Below are positions 31,174-41,422 of a stretch of DNA of 64,000 nucleotides, piece by piece. Position numbers and translations under genes: made by a program. Origin of the DNA: Nitrosomonas sp. (GTDB taxonomy: Bacteria; Pseudomonadota; Gammaproteobacteria; Burkholderiales; Nitrosomonadaceae); assembly GCF_021731985.1 (NCBI RefSeq), contig NZ_JAKFWH010000082.1, positions 1-64,000 on the forward strand, in the 5' to 3' direction. Below the pieces are notes generated by a model that saw only the letters and a program-made list of their open reading frames with translations, ran no database searches and was not told the origin of the DNA. The stretch's first letter is position 1, and the number at the start of each line of letters is the position of its first letter.

Positions 31174-32010
31174 ATGGAAAATAATAAACTAAAAATACGC
31201 ATTCAAATCCAGCAACAACCGCCGCAAGCCATTGACGAAATTTATCCTGACCTGCCCGAACCCGAAGTCACTTATGAGGAAGTGTTGGATTGGAGAAAAA
31301 TTTCAATCGCGGCGTTGATACTGTTACCCATCTTGATTCTAATCGGCTATCTCTTATTTGCTGATAAAAATAATGAAAAATCCCGGAATGAGCCACCCCC
31401 GGTAGATTCAATTATTTCTGAACCTGAGAATAAAGCTTCTCTGGATAAAACCGAACCGCTAACCGGTTCAAGCGATAAAGCATCAGAAACTCAATCCGAT
31501 GAATTAAAAACGCAACAAAATGCGCCGGATGATTCTAAAGAAACTACAGTTGCAAGCAAAGCGATTGCCACACCTATCAAAAAACCGGAATCAGCAACAG
31601 TCATTAATCAACCGGCTATAACCGGGATAAAAATACCTAAGACTGCACGACAATCGAAACCTCAAAAGACATCGGATCACCCAGAGGTTGCCAGAGCACA
31701 ATTAAGCCATGCGATAGAAGAACGGGAACCGGTTGATTCTATTGATGCTATTCAATTACACCCCGGCGAGTCCCAATCCATTCATTTCTATCTGCATTTA
31801 AAGAATCTGCAGGGAAAAAATATCCGCATCAATTGGTATCACGACGACAAACTGGATTCCCAATTGGCTTTGCAAGTACATAATAACAATTGGCGCACAC
31901 ATGCCAGCAAACAATTGGATCATCGACGGCTCGGCCCATGGCGTGTTGAATTAGTCGACGAATCCGGAAATCTTCTGGCGGCACGCAGTTTTACCGTTTC
32001 CCAACATTGA
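31174..32010 (+). CDS. Membrane-anchored DUF2914-domain protein
   Basis: Protein of 278 residues: a short cytosolic N-terminus, one membrane helix at about 44-63, a long Ser/Glu/Lys/Thr-rich linker (about 65-185), then a C-terminal DUF2914 domain (about 190-276) with SIHFYLHLKNLQGKNIRINW and LGPWRVELVDESGNLL. The topology puts the domain in the periplasm. The function of DUF2914 is not established. It lies divergent from ligA and 40 bases before the Nudix gene. Confidence 0.75.
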   Translation: MENNKLKIRIQIQQQPPQAIDEIYPDLPEPEVTYEEVLDWRKISIAALILLPILILIGYLLFADKNNEKSRNEPPPVDSIISEPENKASLDKTEPLTGSSDKASETQSDELKTQQNAPDDSKETTVASKAIATPIKKPESATVINQPAITGIKIPKTARQSKPQKTSDHPEVARAQLSHAIEEREPVDSIDAIQLHPGESQSIHFYLHLKNLQGKNIRINWYHDDKLDSQLALQVHNNNWRTHASKQLDHRRLGPWRVELVDESGNLLAARSFTVSQH

Positions 32011-32050
32011 AATTCATTCACATTATCGATACTGAATTTGAGGATTCACT

Positions 32051-32596
32051 ATGAAATACTGCAGTAATTGTAGCGCCACCGTGGAATTGTTGATACCCGA
32101 AGGCGATTCTTTGCCGCGTTATGTCTGCACTACCTGTAACATCATTCATTATCAGAATCCCAAGATGGTTGTCGGTTGTATTCCGGAATGGGAAGATAAA
32201 ATTTTATTGTGCCGCCGTGCCATCGAACCGCGCCTGGGCTGGTGGACTTTACCGGCTGGATTCATGGAAAATAACGAAACATTGGAACAAGCGGCCGCGC
32301 GTGAAACTTTGGAAGAAGCCAATGCCAGAGTAGAAATCGGCGATCTGTACGCGATTTACAGTCTCCCTCACATTAGCCAGGTTTATGTGTTATTTCGCGC
32401 ACGACTGCTGGATCTTGATTTCAAACCCGGGATTGAAAGTCTGGAAGTCAAGCTGTTAGCCGAAAATGAAATTCCTTGGGAAGAAATGGCTTTTCGTGTT
32501 ATCCATGATCCCTTAAAGCAATACTTTAAAGAACGTAAGCTGGGAAAACTGGGGATTCATCGCGGCGTTATTGACCGGCCTCATGGCAATTCCTGA
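32051..32596 (+). CDS. Nudix hydrolase with N-terminal zinc ribbon
   Basis: Cytoplasmic pyrophosphohydrolase of 181 residues. A zinc ribbon (Cys4, Cys7, Cys26, Cys29) precedes the Nudix fold. The Nudix box runs from Gly70, with Glu76, Arg84, Glu85, Glu88 and Glu89 in place; the usual Gly after EEx is Asn91, a variant I recall in this zinc-ribbon subgroup. It resembles NudC-like NADH or ADP-ribose hydrolases; the substrate is unknown. Confidence 0.88.
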   Translation: MKYCSNCSATVELLIPEGDSLPRYVCTTCNIIHYQNPKMVVGCIPEWEDKILLCRRAIEPRLGWWTLPAGFMENNETLEQAAARETLEEANARVEIGDLYAIYSLPHISQVYVLFRARLLDLDFKPGIESLEVKLLAENEIPWEEMAFRVIHDPLKQYFKERKLGKLGIHRGVIDRPHGNS

Positions 32597-32681
32597 GGAA
32601 TGTTATTGTTCTTTATACTAAAAATCGATGGTTTTAGATTCTTTAATGGCAGGATATAATGTTCAATTTTTGCAGACTCCT

Positions 32682-33803
32682 ATGAAGCATTTATTTGTAT
32701 TATTACTAATGTGCCTCGCTGTCTCGTCAGTATCCGCCCAACAACAAGACATCTCCATAGCAGCTAAATCTTACATGCTCTCAGATTTTCAAACTGGGCA
32801 AGTATTGGCCGGTAAAAATGCACATGAGCGCATAGAACCTGCATCTCTGACAAAACTGATGACTGCTTACGTGGTATTTTCCGCTTTAAAGCAGAATCAA
32901 ATTTCGTTGAATCAAAACATACCCGTGTCTGAAAGCGCCTGGAAAATGATTGGTTCGCGCATGTTTATTGAGCCCACCAAACAAGTCACGGTCGATGAAC
33001 TACTCCGGGGAATGATTGTTCAATCGGGAAATGATGCCTGTATTGCTCTGGCAGAGGCGGTTGCAGGCTCGGAAGCCAACTTCTCAAACTTGATGAATAA
33101 AGAAGCCGAACGTTTGGAAATGAAAAATACGCATTTTACAAACTCAACAGGGTTGCCTGATCCCAATCTCTATACAACAGCACACGATTTGACTTTATTG
33201 GCAGCTGCTATCATCCGTGATTTTCCCGAGTTTTATCCGCTTTACTCACAAAAAGAATACACGTATAACAATATCACCCAGCCAAACAGAAATCGTCTTC
33301 TGTGGCTAGATCCCCATGTAGACGGCATGAAAACCGGATGGACCAAAACTGCCGGTTATTGTCTGATTACCTCGGCGATACGGGATAAACGCCGGCTCAT
33401 ATCGGTGGTAATCGGCGCCCAATCAGCCAATGCACGCAGCATGGAAAGTCAGCGGTTACTCAATTATGGCTTCCAATTCTATGACACCCTGCATTTATAC
33501 AAAAAGAACGACTCGCTCACCACCATCCATTTATGGAAAGGCACTCAGAATGAACTGAAAGCCGGATTTGACCGGGATGTTTATTTTACTTTGCCCAAAG
33601 GCCAGGCTGACAAACTGAAAGCTACCATGGAATATAAACAACCTCTGATAGCTCCGGTTCAACTGGGACAAGAGGTCGGTACGGTAAAATTCACGCTGGA
33701 TGACAAAACTGTAGAAACTTACCCATTGGTTGCTTTGGAAAAAGTTGAAACAACCAATATCTTCGGTCGTGCGTGGGATAGTGTAAAATTGCTTTTTAAC
33801 TAA
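32682..33803 (+). CDS. dacA: D-alanyl-D-alanine carboxypeptidase (PBP5/6 type)
   Basis: Trims terminal D-Ala from peptidoglycan stems. I start at the ATG at 32682 (373 residues) because residues 1-19 then form a clean signal peptide ending SVSA; a further open frame reaches back to 32628. Motifs: SLTK with catalytic Ser55, SGN in IVQSGNDACIALAE, and KTGWT in DGMKTGWTKTAGYC. The C-terminal PBP5_C domain (about 280-360) and an amphipathic end (AWDSVKLLFN) anchor it to the membrane. First in dacA-dat-ybeD-lipB-lipA. Confidence 0.94.
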   Translation: MKHLFVLLLMCLAVSSVSAQQQDISIAAKSYMLSDFQTGQVLAGKNAHERIEPASLTKLMTAYVVFSALKQNQISLNQNIPVSESAWKMIGSRMFIEPTKQVTVDELLRGMIVQSGNDACIALAEAVAGSEANFSNLMNKEAERLEMKNTHFTNSTGLPDPNLYTTAHDLTLLAAAIIRDFPEFYPLYSQKEYTYNNITQPNRNRLLWLDPHVDGMKTGWTKTAGYCLITSAIRDKRRLISVVIGAQSANARSMESQRLLNYGFQFYDTLHLYKKNDSLTTIHLWKGTQNELKAGFDRDVYFTLPKGQADKLKATMEYKQPLIAPVQLGQEVGTVKFTLDDKTVETYPLVALEKVETTNIFGRAWDSVKLLFN

Positions 33804-33833
33804 TCCTGCCTCAACACATCGCAAAAGGTTCAC

Positions 33834-34694
33834 ATGATATATCTGAACGGTAAGTTTATGCCCATTGAGGAAGCTTGCATTCCTGTTTTGGATCGCGGTT
33901 TTATATTTGGCGACGGCATCTATGAAGTAATCCCGGTTTATTCCCGCAAACCATTCCGTCTCGCTGAGCATCTCAACCGGCTACAACATAGCCTGGATGG
34001 CATTCGATTGCTAAATCCATTCCATGATACGGACTGGAAAAATCTGCTGGAACAAGTCATCGCAAAAAATGAAGGGGAAGATCAATATCTTTATCTGCAC
34101 ATCACACGAGGTGTAGCTAAACGGGATCATGCTTTTCCTGCGAACGTTCCACCTACCATTTTCATCATGAGCAACCCGCTGTTGCCACCGCCCGCCGAAC
34201 TGCTGGTCAGCGGCGCATCCGCCATCACCGCCATTGATAATCGCTGGATACGCTGCGATGTCAAAGCGATTTCATTGCTGCCCAATGTATTGCTGCGTCA
34301 ATTGGCTGTGGATGTGCATGCGATTGAAACGATCCTGATCAGAGACGGATTTCTGACCGAAGGGGCCGCCAGTAATATTTTCGTTGTTAAAGACAACGTG
34401 CTGCTAGCGCCTCCAAAGAGTCATTTGATGCTACCTGGAATCACTTATGACGTGATTCTTGAGTTAGCGGCAGCGAATAAAATCGCACATGAAGTCCGCG
34501 AAATTTCAGAAACAGAAATACGTAAGGCTGATGAGATCTTACTCACGTCATCCACAAAAGAAATTATGCCGATCACATTACTGGACAACAATTCCGTGGG
34601 AAATGGAAAACCTGGAGCGATGTTTACCCGATTACACGTGCTTTATCAGCAATATAAAGCGACGCACATGCGCGGCAATGCCTCCGGTACTTAA
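33834..34694 (+). CDS. dat: D-amino-acid (class IV) transaminase
   Basis: PLP enzyme of 286 residues. DRGFIFGDGIYEVIPVY is the class IV N-terminal signature, the Lys in CDVKAISLLPNVL is the expected PLP Lys, and LTEGAASNIFVVKDN is the phosphate-binding loop. The family interconverts D-Ala and D-Glu. It lies between dacA (30-base gap) and ybeD, a neighbourhood shared by other betaproteobacteria and consistent with a peptidoglycan role; an aminodeoxychorismate lyase is less likely. Confidence 0.88.
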   Translation: MIYLNGKFMPIEEACIPVLDRGFIFGDGIYEVIPVYSRKPFRLAEHLNRLQHSLDGIRLLNPFHDTDWKNLLEQVIAKNEGEDQYLYLHITRGVAKRDHAFPANVPPTIFIMSNPLLPPPAELLVSGASAITAIDNRWIRCDVKAISLLPNVLLRQLAVDVHAIETILIRDGFLTEGAASNIFVVKDNVLLAPPKSHLMLPGITYDVILELAAANKIAHEVREISETEIRKADEILLTSSTKEIMPITLLDNNSVGNGKPGAMFTRLHVLYQQYKATHMRGNASGT

Positions 34695-34742
34695 TTTTGT
34701 AAAAAGCACGCCTGAACTATTCAAGCAATAGCCGTTGCGTAC

Positions 34743-35009
34743 ATGACAGAACAACCTTCTTTAATCGAATATCCCTGTGACTTTCCCATCAAGATCATGG
34801 GTAAAGCACAGCAGGATTTTACGCAAGTCGCATTGGCGATTGTCAAATCTCACGCGCCTGATTTTGATACTACAACCATGACAGTCAGGTCCAGCAAGAA
34901 CGGCACGTATTTAAGCATTACCTGCACCATTCGCGCCACTTCCCGCCCGCAACTGGATGCGCTGTATCAGGCATTATCAGATCACCCCATGGTCGCCGTG
35001 GCACTGTGA
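34743..35009 (+). CDS. ybeD: YbeD family protein (DUF493)
   Basis: Small protein of 88 residues beginning MTEQPSLIEYPCDFPIKIMG. The ferredoxin-like fold is shown by ITCTIRATSRPQLDALYQAL and the terminal HPMVAVAL. YbeD lies between dacA and lipB in E. coli too, and its role is unknown. Its stop overlaps the GTG of lipB. Confidence 0.9.
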   Translation: MTEQPSLIEYPCDFPIKIMGKAQQDFTQVALAIVKSHAPDFDTTTMTVRSSKNGTYLSITCTIRATSRPQLDALYQALSDHPMVAVAL

Positions 35010-35686
35010 TTAATCATGCTACGACAGCATTTTCACCGGTTTCTGAGCGACAGCGTTTTATCGTCAAAAAAATGGGCCTGTCCGATTACCAAGCTACCTG
35101 GCAGGCAATGAAAGACTTCACCAATGTCCGGACTGCAGACACCTGCGATGAAATCTGGTTATTACAGCACCCGGCTGTTTTTACCCAAGGCATTGCGGGA
35201 AAATCCGAACATCTACTGTATAACACTGCTATTGACTTAATCAAAACAGATCGCGGCGGTCAAATCACCTATCATGGGCCAGGGCAAATCGTCGCTTATT
35301 TACTGCTGGACATCCGCCGGTTAAAACTCGGTGTGCGCGAATTGGTCAGAAGCATGGAAAACGCCGTGATAGATGTGCTGGAAGACTATCGTATAAAAGC
35401 GGTTGCGCGGGTTGATGCGCCAGGTGTCTATGTTGACAATGCAAAAATCGCTGCGCTGGGTTTAAAAATAAAGAAAAATTATTGCTACCACGGTATTGCA
35501 CTGAATGTGGATATGAACTTAACACCTTTCTCTTACATCAATCCATGCGGCTATCAAGGCCTGCAAGTGACGCAAACCAAAGATTTGGGCATTACCGATG
35601 GTTTAGAAATTTTAAGCAATAAGCTGGCAAACCAATTACAAGAAAAACTTCTTAAAGGAATAAGTATTTACCACCATGACCACTGA
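35006..35686 (+). CDS. lipB: Octanoyltransferase
   Basis: Moves octanoate from ACP to the lipoyl domains of 2-oxoacid dehydrogenases and the glycine-cleavage H protein. 226 residues starting at GTG, which overlaps the ybeD stop (GTGA). [20 protein letters not shown] is the family block; catalytic Cys181 lies in [13 protein letters not shown] and Lys147 in [11 protein letters not shown]. Its stop overlaps the lipA start by 11 bases. Confidence 0.95.
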   Translation: MINHATTAFSPVSERQRFIVKKMGLSDYQATWQAMKDFTNVRTADTCDEIWLLQHPAVFTQGIAGKSEHLLYNTAIDLIKTDRGGQITYHGPGQIVAYLLLDIRRLKLGVRELVRSMENAVIDVLEDYRIKAVARVDAPGVYVDNAKIAALGLKIKKNYCYHGIALNVDMNLTPFSYINPCGYQGLQVTQTKDLGITDGLEILSNKLANQLQEKLLKGISIYHHDH

Positions 35687-36620
35687 TACCCGCCAAAAGG
35701 GTGCTGACAAAACGGCACGCAATCCGATTAAAATTACCCCGCAATCCCGCAGTGATTTACTGCGCAAACCCTCCTGGATCCGTGTCCGTTCGTCCAACAG
35801 TGAAAACTTCTACGAAGTCAAACGACTGCTACGCGAACATAAATTGCATACAGTCTGTGAGGAAGCTTCTTGTCCGAACATCGGCGAATGCTTTGGTAAA
35901 GGCACCGCCACTTTTATGATCCTGGGTGATTTATGCACGCGCCGCTGCCCTTTCTGTGATGTTGCACACGGCAGACCCAAACCACCGGATGCCGACGAAC
36001 CACTTCATTTGGCGCAATCCATTGCCGCCATGAAGTTAAAATATGTCGTGATTACCAGCGTGGATCGTGATGATTTACGGGATGGCGGCGCGCAACACTT
36101 TGCCGATTGCATCCGTGAGATACGCACCCATTCGCCAAATACAAAAATAGAAACGCTGGTACCGGACTTTCGTGGCCGATTGGAAATTGCTCTGGAAAAA
36201 CTCGCCGCTTGTCCGCCCGATGTTCTCAATCATAATCTCGAAACCGTACCCAGATTGTATAAGCAATGTCGGCCTGGCGCGGATTACGCAAACTCATTGA
36301 AACTCTTGAAAGACTTTAAAGCGGATTTCCCTCACATTCCCACTAAATCAGGGCTGATGCTGGGTTTGGGTGAAACGGATGAAGAAATTATGGGTGTATT
36401 GCGGGATTTGCGTGAACACAATGTGGAAATGCTGACCATTGGCCAATATTTACAGCCCAGTATCGGTCATCTTCCGGTGATGCGCTATGTCACCCCCGAA
36501 GACTTCAAAGTATTCGAGGAAGCGGCGTTTGCAATGGGTTTTAGTCATGCGGCCTGCGGACCGATGGTGCGTTCCAGCTACCATGCTGACCAGCAAGCGC
36601 ATGAGTCCGGCTTATTATAA
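35676..36620 (+). CDS. lipA: Lipoyl synthase
   Basis: Radical SAM enzyme of 314 residues that inserts two sulphurs into the octanoyl chain. The auxiliary cluster motif is Cys61, Cys66, Cys72 ([12 protein letters not shown]) and the radical SAM motif is Cys87, Cys91, Cys94 (CTRRCPFC). The auxiliary cluster is consumed as sulphur donor and must be re-supplied by the Fe-S machinery encoded later in the window. Last gene of its operon. Confidence 0.97.
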   Translation: MTTDTRQKGADKTARNPIKITPQSRSDLLRKPSWIRVRSSNSENFYEVKRLLREHKLHTVCEEASCPNIGECFGKGTATFMILGDLCTRRCPFCDVAHGRPKPPDADEPLHLAQSIAAMKLKYVVITSVDRDDLRDGGAQHFADCIREIRTHSPNTKIETLVPDFRGRLEIALEKLAACPPDVLNHNLETVPRLYKQCRPGADYANSLKLLKDFKADFPHIPTKSGLMLGLGETDEEIMGVLRDLREHNVEMLTIGQYLQPSIGHLPVMRYVTPEDFKVFEEAAFAMGFSHAACGPMVRSSYHADQQAHESGLL

Positions 36621-36910
36621 CGATAAGCTGTCGTACGGCACGCTAGATTCAATAAAATTGAACCTACTCACTGATTGACACAATCTGAAAATATTTTAAA
36701 ATTGCGGCGCGTTCTGTGGCTTACCTTCTGATGCAGCAGTACATTAGAAATATCCTCGTGTAGTGTTAATCGTGGTTATTGAGTCGAGGTCAGATGGAAA
36801 AACTATAGTGATGATCTTTTCGATTAAAAAGATAAAGTTTGTAACAAGATTTAGAAATTTAATTTATTAACAATGGTTCTATAACTTTTTATTGGATTGG
36901 TTTTATATAT

Positions 36911-37282
36911 ATGAAAAAATTACTTTTTGTTGTTCTGGTTTCTATGATGTTTTCTAATAATCTCTATGCAAAAAAAGCTAAGAGCAGTGGATCAAAAGGC
37001 ACACTTAGCTCCAAGTCCGCAGTTGCACCACAAAAGAAAACTGACGCACCGAGTCAGGCACCCGCCGCGCAAGCGCCGGCCACCAATTCTAACGCGGCAG
37101 CTGCACCGGCAGCTAGTGCACCAGCTCAGAATCCATCACTCCTTCAATCAGTTATGCCAGCGTTGGTCGGTGGTGCAGTTGGAAGTTATATCGGCAGCAA
37201 ATTGGCCGATGATGGAGAAACTGAGAAAGCAGTAGCAGAGAAAGCAGAAAAGAAAGATGAACATCCTTTAATAGCAAAATAG
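36911..37282 (+). CDS. Small exported Ala/Pro-rich protein with glycine zipper
   Basis: Protein of 123 residues. Signal peptide about 1-20 (ending LYAK), then a low-complexity linker (about 25-75) rich in Ala, Pro, Gln and Ser, then a short hydrophobic Gly-rich segment (ALVGGAVGSYIGSKLADD) like a glycine zipper, and a charged tail. It is probably periplasmic or outer-membrane associated. No family recognised. Start and end are clear; function unknown. Confidence 0.65.
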   Translation: MKKLLFVVLVSMMFSNNLYAKKAKSSGSKGTLSSKSAVAPQKKTDAPSQAPAAQAPATNSNAAAAPAASAPAQNPSLLQSVMPALVGGAVGSYIGSKLADDGETEKAVAEKAEKKDEHPLIAK

Positions 37283-37392
37283 AAGAAATATTATTTTCAT
37301 CAACTGAATAAGTTTCCCGGATCTTGTTTTTATAAGAATGCTCGGTTGTTGAGCAATTCCGGTACAGCTTCCGTGCAAACCTTCCTTATTTT

Positions 37393-37425
37393 GCACTGAT
37401 TCGTTCGCTGTTAGCGGATCAGTGC
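37393..37425. other. Perfect 8-bp inverted repeat, unknown function
   Basis: GCACTGAT at 37393-37400 pairs with ATCAGTGC at 37418-37425; a nested CGCT/AGCG pair lies inside. No T-run follows on either strand, so it is not a standard terminator. It lies between the convergent small-protein and OsmC genes. Confidence 0.5.
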
Positions 37426-37497
37426 ATACTATTCATCAGTATGATGACCAATAAGGAACAAAAAAAAAACGCTTTGCTTATAGAATTTATTTCGTTC

Positions 37498-37914
37498 TCA
37501 TGCGTTCTTAATCTCAAAATCATGCGTTATTTTTACGGTGTTTTTGAGCATGATGGAAGCCGAGCAATACTTTTCTGAGGATAGATTAATAGCACGCTCA
37601 ACCTGCTGCGGATTCAAGTTATTTCCTGTGATAATGAAATGCAGATGGATATGGGTAAATACTTTAGGATCAACGGCAGCACGCTCGGCTTCAATTTCCA
37701 CCACACAATCGGTGATATCCTGACGGCTTTTTTTTAGAATCAACACTACGTCAAAAGTGGTGCATCCTCCTAGCCCCATCAACAGCATTTCCATTGGACG
37801 CGGCCCGAGATTTTGACCGCCAGCATCCGGTGCGCCATCCATCAAAACCGAATGACCACTGCCTGATTCAGCCAGAAAACTGACATTCCCTTGCCATTTG
37901 ATAAGCGTTTTCAT
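37498..37914 (-). CDS. OsmC/Ohr-family protein (YhfA-like)
   Basis: Cytoplasmic protein of 138 residues. I use the ATG at 37914, which has a strong AGGA ribosome site (CCGGAGGAACAATG). Both redox Cys are present: Cys51 in MGLGGCTTFDVV and Cys117 in SSEKYCSASIML. The family reduces organic or lipid hydroperoxides; the short form without an N-terminal extension is the YhfA-like branch, whose substrate is unknown. Convergent with the preceding small-protein gene. Confidence 0.9.
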   Translation of the reverse strand: MKTLIKWQGNVSFLAESGSGHSVLMDGAPDAGGQNLGPRPMEMLLMGLGGCTTFDVVLILKKSRQDITDCVVEIEAERAAVDPKVFTHIHLHFIITGNNLNPQQVERAINLSSEKYCSASIMLKNTVKITHDFEIKNA

Positions 37915-37973
37915 TGTTCCTCCGGTTGGGATAATGGAAATTTCTGCAAATATTTTTTGATGCTGCAAATAAA

Positions 37974-37999
37974 AAGCCGACGTTATGACGCGTCGGCTT
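37974..37999 (-). terminator. Rho-independent terminator after the cytochrome c gene
   Basis: A nine-pair stem (AAGCCGACG with CGTCGGCTT) around an eight-base loop. On the minus strand it runs into TTTTTATTTG, which fits transcription termination of the cytochrome c gene, whose stop is at 38018. Confidence 0.8.
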
Positions 38000-38017
38000 C
38001 TCTGTAACCGGATTGAC

Positions 38018-38329
38018 TTACTTCAGTGTCAAAATAAAATCAGCTAGCGTTTTAGCATCATCTGGTTTAACGGCAGCATTTGGTGGCATTGGAATTGGAC
38101 CCCAAACCCCATTACTTCCTTTTAGTATTTTGTCTGTCAAGTATGCAGAAGCGTCAGCTTGGGCTGCGTATTTTCCAGCGATATCTTTCAAACTTGGGCC
38201 AACCAGTTTGGTATCAACATTATGGCAATTCAAACAGCCACTGCTTTTTGCCAGATCTGCATTAGCTTGCGCAACACCGGCTAACAATAAAGCTGATGCA
38301 GCAACTGCTCCTATTAACACTTTTCTCAT
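38018..38329 (-). CDS. Small class I cytochrome c (c-551/c-552 type)
   Basis: Periplasmic electron carrier of 103 residues. Signal peptide about 1-22, mature start near NADLAKSSGC. The single haem site is CLNCH (Cys32, Cys35, His36), and the distal ligand is probably Met81 in GPIPMPPN. Mature size (about 81 residues) and the SNGVWGPIPMPP loop match cytochrome c-552 of ammonia-oxidising Nitrosomonas, which shuttles electrons to terminal oxidase. That match is from memory. A strong terminator follows, so it is a monocistronic unit. Confidence 0.92.
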   Translation of the reverse strand: MRKVLIGAVAASALLLAGVAQANADLAKSSGCLNCHNVDTKLVGPSLKDIAGKYAAQADASAYLTDKILKGSNGVWGPIPMPPNAAVKPDDAKTLADFILTLK

Positions 38330-38625
38330 ATTTTTTCCTTATTAAAATTATAAAAGGGTTTTTATTCTACCCTGAACTTCACGGATCTGCAGCAAATCCT
38401 GTCAGTTTGTTATTTCAGCGTACAGCCTGTTGCCGTATAACCACGCACTTACCGAATCAGCCGCAATTTATAATGATACTGCTTTGCTGAGACTTAATGG
38501 TAAATTAATTAGTTCCAGCGGAAACGTTGAAATTATCAGCTATGGAAACCGGCATTGTAAGATGCTTTGTTATTCTTTCAGACACAGGATTAGCCATAGC
38601 CAGAAATCGTGTACTAAACGACATA

Positions 38626-40299
38626 CTAATCCGTTATAGCTCCGGCACTGGCACTAGATACTTGCTTCGCATATTTAGCCAGTACCCCACGCGAATAACG
38701 TGGTTGCGGTGGCTGCCATGCCGCGCGCCGCTGTACCAAAACAGCATCCGGCACATTCAATTGTAATAGCCGCTGTTCGGCGTCAATTGTAATCGAATCG
38801 CCTTCCTGTACCAGGGCGATAGTACCCCCGGAAAAGGCCTCCGGTGCCACATGCCCGACCACCATGCCATAGGTGCCTCCCGAGAAACGCCCATCGGTAA
38901 TCAGTCCAACAGAATCTCCCAGTCCCTCACCTATCAAGGCCGAAGTCGGTGACAACATTTCCCGCATACCGGGCCCGCCTTTAGGGCCTTCATACCGAAT
39001 TACCACAACATCGCCGGGCTGGATTTTGCGGGCAAGAATCGCCGCCATGCAAGTCTCTTCCGATTCAAACACGCGTGCAGGTCCGGTAATTTTAGGATTT
39101 TTGATTCCAGAAATTTTTGCGACACAACCCTCTGTGGATAAATTGCCTTTCAGAATCGCCAGATGCCCCTGGGCATACATCGGATTGCTCCATTGGCGAA
39201 TTACATTCTGATCGGCACGCGGCGCATCGGGAATATCTCTCAATATTTCTGCGATGGTTTGTCCGCTGATGGTGATGCAATCTCCATGCAGCAGACCATG
39301 CACCAGCAACATTTTCATCACCTGAGGAATACCGCCTGCGCGGTGCAAATCGGCCGTGACATAACGTCCGGAAGGTTTTAAATCACACAGTACCGGCACT
39401 TTGCCGCGTATCCGTTCGAAATCATCAATGTTCCATTCAACTTCAGCCGCATGTGTAATAGCTAGAAAATGTAAAATCGCATTGGTAGATCCGCCCACCG
39501 CCATAATCACGGCAATAGCATTCTCAACCGATTTACGGGTAATAATGTCGCGTGGCAAAATCTGTTGTTTGATGGCATTGACCAATACCTCGGCAGATTG
39601 CCCGGCACTGACTAGTTTTTCATCGTCCTCGGCGGACATCGTTGATGAATACGGCAAACTCATTCCCATCGCTTCAAAAGCAGATGACATGGTATTGGCT
39701 GTAAACATGCCACCACAAGAACCGGCCCCGGGACAGGCATGACGCTCAATCTGCAGCAATTCCGCGTCATCTATTTTATGCGCACTGTGTTGACCCACCG
39801 CTTCAAATGCGCTGACAATGGTCAGGTCCTGACCTTTATAATGACCCGGTTTAATCGTTCCACCATAAACAAAAATTGCCGGTACGTTCATGCGCGCAAT
39901 GGCGATCATCGCACCTGGCATATTCTTGTCACAGCCGCCAATGGCAATCACACCATCCATGCTTTCCGCCTGTACGCAGGTTTCAATGGAATCGGCAATC
40001 ACTTCGCGCGAAACCAGAGAGTATTTCATGCCTTCCGTACCCATCGAGATCCCATCCGACACCGTGATGGTGCCGAACATTTGCGGCATGGCACCTGCTT
40101 GCCTCAATGCCGATTCCGCTTTTAACGCCAGCTCATTCAAACCTTTGTTACACGGTGTAATGGTGGAATAGCCATTGGCAACCCCCACGATTGGTTTGTT
40201 GAAATCCCCATCATTAAAACCAACAGCACGCAACATGGCGCGGCTGGGTGCGTGTTGAGCGCCTTGGGTGATGACTTGGCTACGTTTATTATCTGGCAT
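38626..40299 (-). CDS. ilvD: Dihydroxy-acid dehydratase
   Basis: Fe-S dehydratase of 557 residues in valine, leucine and isoleucine synthesis. Family blocks: [53 protein letters not shown] and [20 protein letters not shown]. Cys in PCN, GGCDKN and GSCGGM coordinate the cluster. Full-length. It depends on cluster supply (see suf genes). It is oriented away from lgt. Confidence 0.96.
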   Translation of the reverse strand: MPDNKRSQVITQGAQHAPSRAMLRAVGFNDGDFNKPIVGVANGYSTITPCNKGLNELALKAESALRQAGAMPQMFGTITVSDGISMGTEGMKYSLVSREVIADSIETCVQAESMDGVIAIGGCDKNMPGAMIAIARMNVPAIFVYGGTIKPGHYKGQDLTIVSAFEAVGQHSAHKIDDAELLQIERHACPGAGSCGGMFTANTMSSAFEAMGMSLPYSSTMSAEDDEKLVSAGQSAEVLVNAIKQQILPRDIITRKSVENAIAVIMAVGGSTNAILHFLAITHAAEVEWNIDDFERIRGKVPVLCDLKPSGRYVTADLHRAGGIPQVMKMLLVHGLLHGDCITISGQTIAEILRDIPDAPRADQNVIRQWSNPMYAQGHLAILKGNLSTEGCVAKISGIKNPKITGPARVFESEETCMAAILARKIQPGDVVVIRYEGPKGGPGMREMLSPTSALIGEGLGDSVGLITDGRFSGGTYGMVVGHVAPEAFSGGTIALVQEGDSITIDAEQRLLQLNVPDAVLVQRRAAWQPPQPRYSRGVLAKYAKQVSSASAGAITD

Positions 40300-40405
40300 G
40301 CTTGCTCCTGAATGATATAAAAATACAATTTATGACAAGGCGTACGATTATCACAAACGCACTTGGTATAATAACGCGTATTTTACCGTAAATAAGGCCG
40401 AAACT

Positions 40406-41227
40406 ATGCTCGTTCATCCTCAAATTGATCCCGTCGCCATCTCACTGGGACCACTTTCCGTCCATTGGTATGGATTGATGTATTTGATCGGCTTTGTGCT
40501 GTTCATCCTGTTAGGCCGTTATCGCATTAAACACAATCCGCATTCCGTATTTACCAATGAAATGCTCGATGATGCCCTGTTTTACGGGATGTTGGGCGTG
40601 ATCCTAGGCGGGCGCCTGGGACATGTGCTGTTCTATCAATTTAGCTATTACCTGGAACACCCGCTGCATGTCTTCGCCATCTGGGAAGGCGGCATGTCTT
40701 TTCATGGCGGGTTTCTCGGCGTGTTCGTCGCGATGATCCTGCTGGCTCGTAAACACAATCTGCCGTGGCTAGCAGTAACGGACTTTGTCGTCCCATTGAT
40801 TCCTCCAGGATTGGGAGCGGGCCGTATCGGCAATTTTATCAACGCTGAACTATGGGGACGACCCACCGATGTTCCATGGGGCATGGTTTTTCCATATGTC
40901 GACGAACTCCCCCGCCATCCTTCTCAGCTCTATCAATTTGCACTTGAAGGTGTGGTACTTTTTATATTTATTTGGATTTATTCTTCCAAACCACGTGCGA
41001 CAGGCGCTGTCACCGGCATGTTCATGATCGGCTATGGTGTTTTACGTTCGTTTGCAGAATTCTATCGTGAGCCGGAAGATGGTTTTATGGGGGTGCTCAC
41101 ATTGGGAATCACGATGGGACAATGGTTGTCCATTCCCATGATTTTGGCTGGAATAACTACGTTAATTTGGTCAATGCGCCAAACAGTTAGCGTACAAAAT
41201 AATCCACGGAAACGTAAAAAACGTTAA
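40406..41227 (+). CDS. lgt: Prolipoprotein diacylglyceryl transferase
   Basis: Inner-membrane enzyme of 273 residues that adds diacylglycerol to the lipobox cysteine of prolipoproteins (for example the FlgH, Sel1 and 46 kb lipoproteins here). Seven or so membrane helices. [20 protein letters not shown] is the Lgt signature, preceded by [12 protein letters not shown] with the catalytic His region. The C-terminus is Lys/Arg-rich. It marks the last ordinary gene before the accessory stretch. Confidence 0.96.
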   Translation: MLVHPQIDPVAISLGPLSVHWYGLMYLIGFVLFILLGRYRIKHNPHSVFTNEMLDDALFYGMLGVILGGRLGHVLFYQFSYYLEHPLHVFAIWEGGMSFHGGFLGVFVAMILLARKHNLPWLAVTDFVVPLIPPGLGAGRIGNFINAELWGRPTDVPWGMVFPYVDELPRHPSQLYQFALEGVVLFIFIWIYSSKPRATGAVTGMFMIGYGVLRSFAEFYREPEDGFMGVLTLGITMGQWLSIPMILAGITTLIWSMRQTVSVQNNPRKRKKR

Positions 41228-41422
41228 ATTGCGAGAATTACAATTCTGGCATCTTTGGCTGGGCGGCCCAGTCTTGAACATAACGTCTTATAGTAATTCT
41301 AGGACTACTCATTCCACGGGATGCAATTTCTCAGTTTTACTCAGAGATTATTGGAATCAAGAATCATGCCCGGCGGTGCACTTCTGACACAGCGTAAACT
41401 CGTATCTGGTGCAGTACAGTGA
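41228..41422. other. Intergenic, edge of decayed region
   Basis: About 195 bases after lgt. There is a short palindrome CTGGGCGGCCCAG but no T-run. Nothing else recognised. Sequence beyond 41423 belongs to a decayed transposase. Confidence 0.4.

Noticed and set aside
32051-32596. Nudix box Gly-to-Asn change as a dead enzyme
   Set aside because: All metal-binding Glu residues are present, and this variant is recalled in the zinc-ribbon Nudix subgroup.
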